64,000 bases of DNA from Scilla litardierei (Eukaryota > Streptophyta > Magnoliopsida > Asparagales > Asparagaceae): positions 11,976,214 through 12,040,213 of the forward strand of contig CM061138.1 in the NCBI GenBank assembly GCA_030789695.1, in the 5' to 3' direction. Below are positions 46,801-57,300 of this stretch, piece after piece. The notes beneath the pieces were generated by a model, which worked only from the letters and a program-made list of their open reading frames with translations, did no database searches and was not told where the DNA came from. The position numbers and the translations under genes are program-made. Positions within the stretch are counted from its first letter, which is position 1. Each line of letters begins with the position of its first letter.

Positions 46801-49800
46801 CGCTCAAAAGACGACGCTATGGGCTGTTAGGCTTCTTCCGCGACGCATAAGGCCCCAACGGCCTTGCCGGGGCAGCGAGGCCCTCTGAGGGCTCGTCGAA
46901 GCCAGCAAGGCCCTCCAGGGGGTCGTCGTGACTGTGGCGCCCTCCTGGGGTCTCACCATGTCTACGGTGAGACCCCGGGGGCTCGCCGTGGTCTTTCGGG
47001 GACTCGCCGTGGTTACGACGGCAATCTGGGGGCTTGCTGAGACCAAATCTGCTTCGTTGTTCCCCGTCAACGTCAGATCTGGGTCGTCGACGGCTGTAGG
47101 CTTCAGATATGCGCCATTTTCCTCCGCCTATGTCAGATCTGAAAGATCTGCAGCTTTTCTAGCCTCCTCCGCTTCTTCTATATCAGCAATTTCGTCTTTT
47201 ACTTCATTCTCTTCGAAAATTCCCTGGGATTTTATCATATCGGCGTCCACAGCTTCAAGAAGACACACTGCTCCGTAAGCTTGCTCTCTATAAACAAAAG
47301 CCATCATATTCTTTGAATCGTAACCCAAGATCTCCGAACCCAATTCAATACAATTTTGATAATGTCTAAGCACCAGATAACAACCCATCAAATGTTTTAG
47401 GCAATGCAAGTGTTGAGCTCCCCTTTAACTGTGGGATTGCGATCAAAGTGAGTTTTTACAGAAATATATTCGAAAACCGCCTCGAAGAATCGTTCCTTTT
47501 GGTATAGGTTGTTCCCTTCCTGCCACCACATCAGAGCTTATTATAACAAATCACACATGGATCGTCGATGCTCTGATACCAATTTGATACGATCTAGGTG
47601 GATTTCAGAGAAAAGAAAAAAATTTTATGGTGGAAAAATGTAAAAGGTGAAATTTTTAATAGTAGATTGCAAAAAGAAAGATACAAGGGTTGGCCTCTTA
47701 AGGAGAGGATGCCGCTCTCCTAGTTTTTTTTCGAGACGAAAGCCTAAGTCTCCAGTAAGCTAAGCTAATTAGGAATTACTTTCTTTTCACAATCCATGCC
47801 TAGCCTCCTAGCCTTGCTCCCCTTAAATAAGAAAAATATCCCTAGGGCAACACCTAATAGCAAATAACTAAAAGACCCCGCCTCCATTCGTGCCTCGATT
47901 TGTGCCTCATTTGTCACCTTACTTTATTTGTCGCCTTAATTTGTGCCTTGATTTGTGCGCCTCCATTAGTACCTCCATTTGTGCGCCTCATTTGTCGCCT
48001 TACTTTATTTGTCGTCTTAATTTGTGCCTCCCTCCATTTGTGCGCCTCAATTTGTGCCTCCATTTGTACGCCACCTCCGCCGATGATAGGTTATGACCAG
48101 GGTTTGAGGTATCAGCCGATACCATTAGGTATTGACCGTATCGTATCGGTATCAACAATTGACGATACTGAAAATAGGGGTTAGCTTCAGTATCGGCCGA
48201 TACTGAACGGTATCGCTCAGTTTCGGTCGATACCGGCCGAAACTGACCGATACCGGCCGAAACTGACCGCTACCGTTCAGTATCGGTCAAAGACGGAGAA
48301 AGAAGAATGTATAATTAAATAAAAATTCTCAAAAAAAAAACCCAAAAAAATTCATGAATCAATAGGTTGCATATATTAAAAGAGATGAGAAAACCCGAGG
48401 GTTTCGGCTTGAAAATGATGAAGAATTAGACGAAGAAGAGGCAGAACCAAGAAAAAATTACTGAAAAAAGAAGAAAAGGGACAAAAGGAAGATGATAAAA
48501 AAATTGAACTCACCTCATCGCGTCGCCGACTCGTCGAACATGCCTCCTGCCTCACCGAACCCGCCTCGACCATCTAGCGTGAGAGTGACAGAGAGCAAAG
48601 TGACGGAGTGAGAGAGAGAGAGAAAGAGGCCCGAATAGCCTTTTAGGAGATGCTGCGTTGTTTAAAAAGGCAAACTTGTAAATAAGTGGTATGTGCGTAA
48701 AATACAACAGGCGGTGCGCATATCAAGCGGATATTTTGTGGCAACCCTGTAAATAAGTGGTATGTACGCAAAGCAAAATGGTGGGTGCACAAAGCAACGC
48801 CCGACGTTTTTTTGGCAAACTTGTAAATAAGTGGTATGTGTGCAAAGTAAAACGGTGGGTACGCAAGGCAAGCATTAAGATATATTCATTTATCTAATAT
48901 TTAGTATTTAAGTACCAAACTTTATGTATTTAGTATTTGATATGATTACGAACTCAAATTAGTCTAGGATTTAATGTAGAAAAGCTGCCACCTGATCGAA
49001 TGTATCAGGTGGCAAGACACAAAAAAGATGGGAAGTACAAACCCCAACATGAGCTTGTACTCATGGGGCCCCACCTTTTTGTGTCTTACACATGATCCAT
49101 TGGATCAGGTGCCATCTATTCTACATTAATCCCTTTAGTTTATCTATTTAGTATTTAGTATTTAATAGAATATGATTAATATTTTAGTTTGTTAAGTATT
49201 TAATAGTATTTGATAGGTTTAGATTTAAAATCCTCTGAAATCATCACTGTGTGTAAATAGTATATACATATTTAAAGTATCTCCGAAACCGCTACCGCTG
49301 CCCGAAACGAAACTGCCGAAACTAACGATACAGACGAAACCGAAACTTGCTTCCGAAACCGTCGAAACGGGCGATACTGATACCTAAACCTAAACTTTGG
49401 AAAGAACGATACTCAAACCGAAACCGAGACCTAAAACCTTGGTTATAACCATATCAAGACAATGCCCAAAACAATATACAGTAAGGTAATTTTCAGTTTT
49501 AGGATAAAAATAAAAAAAAATATCAATTTTCGACCGAAATAAAATAATCTCAAAAATCGACCAACTTCAGCCACGTCAGCGGGCTTTGCCGCGGACGGTT
49601 ATTTTTTGATCTAGCCGCACTTGGCAAGTGCGTTTTTTGGCCGCAGTTGCCAAGTGCGGCCAGTATGAGTACGGGAGTACGCCTCTAAATTGGCCGCACT
49701 TGCCAAGTGCGGCCAGTGTGCAGCGCAACCAAGCTATCAAGATTTCCGAACAATATAAAGCCATGAATCATCAATATAGTACTGAAAAGGAGTTGAGATT

Positions 49801-51366
49801 GACCTTTAATTAGTTCTATTGTGCAAATACTGCTACGTTTGGGAACTCCGTATATTAAAGATTTGTCATGACTGATGATCAGATTGCAGTCATGCCACTG
49901 TTCGTTAGCAGACCAAAAAGCTGAGGCTGCTGTTGACGAGCCAAACCCTAGCAAGCCAACACTGAGTGAAAACTAAACTCAGTTGATTAATTTTTTATCC
50001 AATGTAGCCGAGCTCGACAAGCCATTAAACTCAACTGCCAGGAAATTAAAGCTGTCAACTTGTGCAGGAACAATTTGAGGTGACCCTCGATTTGAACACA
50101 ACAAGACACGTGAGGCATACTGGCAATTAATTTTTTTTGTATCAATTTGAACACAAAAACACAAAAAGCTCAGTTGAACACAAAAACTCAACTGCCAGGA
50201 AATTTATTTTTTTGTATCAATTTCATACTGGCCGCACTTGGCAAGTGCGGCCATAAAAAACGCACTTGTCAAGTGCGGCTGGATCAAAAAATAACCGCCT
50301 GCGGCAAAGCCCGCTGACGTGGCCAAACTTGGTCGATTTTTGAGAATATTTTTTTTCGGTCGAAAATTGATATTATTTTTAATTTTTATCCTAAAACTAA
50401 AAATTACCCTATACAGTAAGAAAGAAGATAAAAGCAACTTTGTTAAGCAAAGTTAACCATGAAATAAGAAGTGAGCAAAATTGTTTAGATTTAATGCAAA
50501 ACCAAATTACAGAAACACCCGAGCTTCTCTTCTATTGAATTTTGTGTTTATTTTTACGGGAGATTGAGAGGATGATGGTGAAAGCAAAAGCAAGTAAATG
50601 ATTTGGAAGGATGCTGTTAAATTATGCGTAAATGGATATTTTAGTCTTATAATTTTTTTAGTTGTGTTGTGCAAATCACATGTCCTAGCAAAAATGTTAA
50701 GATGCTAACATAAACTCCATTGTGAACGATTAGGGGTGGACTTATTCATTTTTTCTTTGGTTAATTAAAACTTGGTGCAAAGATGATATGGGTTTCTCGT
50801 AATTTACCTTATTTTGTAATTGTCTTTCATTTGTACGGCCTCCTATCACCAAGGTTTTTCATCTTCTTCTTTTTCTAACAAAGGAAAGGCTGGCGTATGA
50901 TATTTAGATCTTATTTTCAATTGTTTTTCTTGCTTTGTCAAATCCTTCATCTATAGATTGTATTATTTTATTTAATTACTCCATTTTGGCTTCTGCTTCT
51001 TTCTGTCAATGCGGAATTAAATTTTGGAAGTCAGATAATGATACACCCCAATTTTATCCTTCCTTTGAACATTATACTAAAATTACATTTGTTGCTCAGA
51101 ATAGTTCATGGTCTACTACTCTTAATTAATCACTGTGCTAATCTCTTTGGCTCTTGGTGGATATAGGCTATATCCTGGTCCTTGAGGACTCATTCTGTAT
51201 CTGTACGTACAAATGTACAAATGTATAAATGTCGGTGTGAACATACATAAATATAAACACATGGTACATTATATTATATTTATAAAGAGAAGCTGCATTT
51301 ACTGCATTCACACATGTTTATGCTTATGTGTCCGCGCGAGTGTGCAAATGCAGTTTCTCTTGATTT

Positions 51367-51397
<31 letters not shown>

Positions 51398-54300
51398 TGT
51401 AGTATTATGTCACCGCATCACCATGTCCAACTTTTTGGGAAATTTCACGTTTCTGCATTCATGCTTCTTAAGTCCACTAGGGAACCGGTACGCTATCCAT
51501 GCTCTACCCACGGCCATCCCTAAAGAGACCGAAGCATATATTTTGTCAGCTAGGTACAGTAACATATAGTTATTTTCTCTGACTGGCATTCAAGAATAAT
51601 ATTTTGGATGAAAGTCAAACTAACGGAAAACTCACGCAAAAAAATATCCAGCTGCAAAGTTATTAGGATAACGGTTTCACCTAAAAACAGTGGCACACCT
51701 AACAACCGCATCTTAAAATAAACTCCCTTCTCTCAAGTAGATATGAAAATAGTAAAGACAAGAAAATACCATAAGAGAGAAGGCCGGAAGGCCCAATGAT
51801 ATGTAGGACATTTCTCCTAACCCAAAACTTGCTGTGTATGACACCCCAAAGGGACACATGTGTCCATCCATGTACAAATTTTAACAGTACGTGCCAGATA
51901 AAATATGTTATTATCCTTTCTAACAAAACATATTGTTTTATAGATCATTCAACTGAAACTAAGTTCCATCATATATGAATATTACTCAATATTACTCAAA
52001 ACATATATTTGATTGGGTGAAGTATACATATAGGTAGAAAAAATATAAATATACAGATGTGACCTCATGGTTGGAATTTTGATACTTGACATAACGACAC
52101 CTTGTGTCCCTCTGTGTTCATGTCTTCAGATCACAGCTGGAAGTATTAAAGCAGTTTCCTTAATTTTTTGCCCTCTGGTTGAGGATAAGCAATTAAATCG
52201 TTAAGCCATGCTTTCTGATATATAGAACAATTTGAATGAAATCTTAGCTTGCGTTTTAACACAGGTAGCATTATCCTGGTCCTTGTACACTGAGAACATT
52301 AACATCTGTGTGAGCTAAAGAAAGATGCCAACAATATGTTAGGAACTAACAAAGACAAGATTTTTATTGAAGAAACAATAGCAAATATAAAGATAATTGG
52401 GCACAAAAAAGGTGTGCCCTCCTCCCAAGACGCCTAGAGGACGTCCGCACTCGTTTACCCTAAGAGTCTCCAAATATCAAATATCAAATAGCATAGGTAA
52501 ACGAGAGATGACACCCCCCTTATTTATAATAAAAACTAGGGCATGTGAGAAAGGGGGGTGCGGCATGCGGCTAAGAGAGGGGTGCGGGTGCAGCATGCGG
52601 ACAAGCCCGCTTGGTCCCCCTGCGGGTGTAAACCCGCAGGGGAAGTTGGGCCGCAGGCCCAACAATACTCCCCTCCCAAAGAGCCACCTTGGCCTCAAGG
52701 TGGAAATCAGGAAAGCGAGCCACCATATCGTCCATGTCCTCCCACGTGTTGTCGTGCTCTGGTAAGCCCTTCCACTGTAACAACACCTGTCGCACGCCCG
52801 TGTCGCTCTGGCGAACTCCTTTCAGCAGCTCTGGCTCCATCCGTACCCCCATATCAGCAGTAAGTGACTCCGGTAACGTCGGGAAAGAAGTGTGGTTGCC
52901 TATAGCCTGTCGTAGCTGTGAGACATGAAACACTGGATGAATGGTAGATCCTGGGGGGCAAGCGCAATCTGTAGGCCACTGGTCCTATCCTCGCCTCGAC
53001 CTCAAAAGGCCCAAAGTATCGGGGTGACAGGTTTTCATTCCTTCTATGGACCACGGACCGCTGCCAGTAGGGCCTCAACTTCAGATACACCATATCACCC
53101 ACCTCAAAGTGTACATCACGGCGGTGTAGGTCTGCCCGAGCCTTTATCACCTGCTGAGCCCTCGCCAAATGGAGCTTCAGCTCCTCTAGAACCCGGTCCC
53201 GCTCTGCTAGGTACTGCTCGACATCAGAAACTGTGGTCGTATCATGGCCATAGTGTAGTAAGTGCGGAGGGTCTCTGCCATATAAAATCCTGAAAGGCGT
53301 AGTCTGTGCCGCCGTGTGATAAGAAGTGTTGTACCAGTATTCCGCCCATGGTAGCCAACGAGCCCACTCCTTTGGATTCTCTGAGATGAAGCATCGCAGG
53401 TAAGTCTCCACACTCCTATTTACCACCTCAGTCTGACCGTCAGTCTGAGGATGATAAGTCGTGCTTCGCTTCAAGGCCGTCCCCTGCAGTCTGAACATCT
53501 CCTGCCAAAATTTGCTCTGGAATACTTTGTCTCTATCGGAGACTATGGACTTCGGCGGCCCATGCAAACGAATGACCTCTCTTACAAAAATCTCTGCCAC
53601 TGAAACGTCGCTGTAAGGATGCTTAAGCGGGATAAAATGAGCATATTTGCTGAGGCGGTCTACCACAACAAATATGACGCTGTAACCCCCGACTTTGGCA
53701 ATCCATCGATGAAGTCCATAGAGAGGTCCTCCCAAACTTTGTCTGCTAAAGAGAGCGGCTGTAGTAGTCCGCCTGGGGACATGGCCTGATATTTGTGACG
53801 CTGGCACACGTCACACTCTGCCACCATCCGGGCCACATCCTTCTTCTGCCCCTTCCAGCAGACTTCCCGTGAAAGTCGCTGGTAGGTCTTGAGGACTCCA
53901 GAATGTCCTCCTATAGCACTGCCGTGGAACTCCCTGAAGATGGTCAGTATAAAAGTAGAAGTCCTCGGTATAACCAGCCTGCCCCAGTAAAGTAACCGCC
54001 CCTCCTGTAAAGAATACCCCGGGTACTCAGTCGACCCATGTAAAATGGCCTCTCGTATAACCGCCAAATCCGGGTCCATCTCAACCTCCTGCTGCAGTGG
54101 GCCCCAATCCTCCAGAATGGATGTGGTGATCGTCGCTAACTCTGCCTCCTCCCATCGGGATAACGCATCGGCTGCCTTATTCTCCAATCCCGGACGGTAC
54201 TCTATCTCGAACATGTACCCCATCAACTTCCGCAGCCACTTCTGATGCTCCTCCGCTACCATCCGCTGCTCTAGCATGTACTTCAGGCTCCGCTGATCCG

Positions 54301-57300
54301 TGCACACTATGAAGCTCCGCCCCAACAAATATGGTCTCCACTTCTGGACAGAAAACACTATCGCCATCAGCTCCCTCTCATACACTGATCGCAATCGGGC
54401 CTTTGCCGTCAACACCTGGCTGTAGAAAGCTATGGGTCGCTGCTTCTGCATAAGTACTACTCCCAACCAGTGTCCTGATACGTCCGCCTCTACTACGAAT
54501 GGTCTGGTGAAGTCGGGCAACGCCAAAACTGGCACAGTGGTCATCGCCCTTTTCAGGGCCTCAAAAGCTGTCGTAGCCTCCTCCCCCCAGTGGAACTGGT
54601 CCTTATTTAATAACTCCGTCAATGGCCATGCAATCGTCTCATATCCCTCTACGAACCGGCGGTAGTAACCTGTAAGTCCCAAGAAGCCCCGTAGCCCCCT
54701 GAGAGTAGTAGGGCACGGCCAGTCTAGCATGGCCGCTATCTTCGATCTATCGGCGGCTACCCCTCCTGCTGATACCATGTGCTCTAAGTACTCCACCTGC
54801 GGCTGCCCGAATAGGCACTTCTTTCTGTTCAAATAAAGCTGGTGGTACTGCAGCTCCTCAAAAACCACCTGCAGGTGGTCCAAATGCTCCTCTAGAGTAC
54901 GAATGTACACCAAAATATCGTCGAAAAAGACTAGTACAAATCGCCTGAGAAAGGGGCGGAATACCTTATTCATGAGTGCCTGAAAAGTGGCCGGGGCGTT
55001 GGTCAACCCAAAGGGCATGACCAGGAACTCGTAGTGGCCCTCATGCGTCATGAACGCCGTCTTGGACACATCCTCCCGTCGCATCCGTATCTGATGATAG
55101 CCTGACTTAAGATCTAGCTTGCTGAACCAGGCAGCCCCGTGTAGTTCATCCAAGAATTCATCAATCACATGTATCGGAAATTTATCAAGGACCGTCTCCT
55201 TGTTCAGCGCCCTGTAGTCCACGCAAAACCGCCAACTATCATCCTTCTTCACTAGCAACACTGGGCTGGAGAACGGGCTCACGCTCAGCTGGATCACCCC
55301 TGCCTGCACCATCTCTGAAACCATCCTCTTTATCTCGTCCTTCTGATGCTGAGGGTATCGAGAGGGACGCACGCTTTTCGGGGAGACACCCTCTCGTAGA
55401 ACTATGGCGTGCTCGTGGTCCCGTGGTGGTGGAAGGCCCCGAGGCTCCTGAAAGATCTCCTCAAACTGGTCCATCAACTGCTGAACCTCTCCTGGGATGG
55501 GCTGCTCTGTACTGGCCTCCGCGCCTCCCTCACCTGTCAAAGAGTACAACTCTACTAGGTATCCGTCTCCCTCTGTCTGGATGGTCCTGAACATGGTCTT
55601 CGAAGAGACCAAAACTCTGCAGAGGCTAGGGTCTCCCTGGAGTATCACTGCTCGTCCCGCCTCCCGAAACTCCATCCGTAGCAGCTTCCAATTTATGGTC
55701 ATCTCACCTAATGTCGGTAGCCATGTCATGCCGAGGATGACGTCTGTGCTCCCCAGGTCTAGGGGTAAAAAGTCTGCAATGATCTGTATCCCCTGCATGG
55801 TCAGCACCAATCCCCTGCAAACTCCGCGGCTGCTCTCCTTCTTCTCCGTCCCCATCATCACACTAAAGCTGCCGCAGTCTGTCAGCTGAAGTCCAAGCTG
55901 TGTCACCACCCTCCTGGAAATGAAATTGTGGGTAGCCCCATTATCAATCAGCAGTCACCTCCTGGTCGCCGACCTCTCCCCTCAGCTTCATGGTATGGTT
56001 CGGTGTGAAACCTACCACGGAGTTGAGGGACACCTCCGCTACGTCCAACTGCTGGCCCTACAGCTCCTCTCCCTCAGCGGCCTCCTCCTCGACATCAGAC
56101 CTGCCGTCGTCGTCCTCCAACAGGATCACCTGGAGCTTCCGTCCCGCGCATCGGTGGCCCGGCGAAAACCGCTCATCGCACCGGAAACATAAACTCATCT
56201 GCCGCTTTTCCCTCATCTCTGCGTCCGTCATGCGTCTCAACTGCCCCCCAGTCACTGGCGTGCTGCTCTTCTCCCCAGTCTTCTCCCGGCTCGTCTGGGC
56301 CCCCCTACCGTGGTACCGGATCCTCCAGCCCCAGATGGAGTGCCTCTCGAAGTCTGACTGATGTAGCTGCCACGGACCCGCCTATCCTCAGTCTGTGCGT
56401 CCTCCACAATCTGGGCCATCTCTATGACCTCTGAAAGCCCCCTGGGCTTGTAGGGTCTCACTGCTGCTCTCAGACTGGGGCGCAGTCCCTTCAGAAAAGT
56501 ACCCTCCAGTGACTCGTCAGACACCCCATGGACCCGCCAGGCCAGTGTCTCAAATCTCTCAATGTAATCCCGCACCGGCCCCTCCTGCCTGAGGGTGTAC
56601 AGCTGCTCGTGTAGGTTCCACAGACGGTGGTCTCTAAATTTCTCCAGCACCATGTCCTTCAGCTCCTCCCAGCTCCCGATCTGCTGCCGCCTATCCGTCC
56701 ACTGGTACCATCCTAAGGCCCGCCCCTCCATGCAGATCGCTACCGCCTCCAGCTTCTGGGCCTCAGTCATGTGATGCGCCATAAAGTATCTCTCTGCGGT
56801 AAATAACCAGGCGTGTGGCTCCTCCCCGGAAAATAGCGACATCTTCAGCTTCCGGACGCGGCAATCTCCTCCAAAGCGCCCCTGCTCGGGTCTCCCCTCC
56901 TCTCTGTGCTGCCCACGATAATGCTGACGCCTCTCGTCCAGTGTCTCATAGCGCCTGGGTGGCCCTCCTCTGTGGCCCCCGTAGTCTCCCCGCCGATCTC
57001 CACGCCGCCCCTCAAAATCGACCCAACCTGCGTCGTCGCCGAACTCTGCCTCGTAGCCACCCCTGTCGTCAGAATAATATCCTCTCCCGCGCCTGTCACC
57101 GTAGAAGGGGTCCTCAGCTGCTGGTCGACGCTCCAGAGGGTCTCCAAAATCTCCTGAACTCCACCCGTGCCCCTCCTCGTACGCTATCCGTCGCCCAGGG
57201 GGCCTCGAAACGCGTGTCCGGTGGCTGTCCGCGGCCCTCCCCGCCGTCGGGCTGCTGTCCGGGGGCCCTATCCCTGGCCGAGCCCCCGACAAAAATCCTC

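Larger units (their letters stand above)
48099..49440. mobile_element. MULE-like element B (non-autonomous)
   Basis: The ends AGGGTTTGAGGTATC and AAGGTTTTAGGTCTC (right end, reverse complement) are short imperfect terminal repeats. A 10-bp target duplication GGTTATGACC/GGTTATAACC (48089-48098, 49441-49450) has one mismatch, in the MULE size range. Both arms are rich in CGGTATCGGCCGATAC-type palindromes. It interrupts the 5' LTR of element 2, whose last six bases (ATATCA) lie beyond it. Confidence 0.82.
45792..49456 (-). mobile_element. non-autonomous LTR retrotransposon 2, carries a TPR gene fragment
   Basis: The LTRs start TGATACGATCTAGG and end CCATATCA: 45792-46256 and 47585-49456, the second split by MULE B at 48099-49440. 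The target duplication AGACA is perfect (45787-45791 and 49457-49461), found only once MULE B is taken out. The primer site TGGTATCAGAGC is on the minus strand, 47581 to 47570. Next to the 3' LTR is a tail YQLEDKVIFGGG, like the end of chromovirus pol, and a polypurine tract (complement of TTACTCCACCCCCGAAAATC). Gag-pol is absent; 1.3 kb of other sequence fills the space. Confidence 0.85.
45010..50810. mobile_element. MULE-like element A with long terminal inverted repeats
   Basis: The left end AAGGGAAAATTACAAGAAAC and the reverse complement of the right end (AAGGTAAATTACGAGAAACC) match imperfectly over about 180 bp (45010-45190 and 50640-50810). Shared inner blocks are CATCTTTGCACC/CACCTTTGCCC and AATAAG. 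No transposase. No clear target duplication found. About 4.6 kb of its length is later insertions. Confidence 0.65.
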
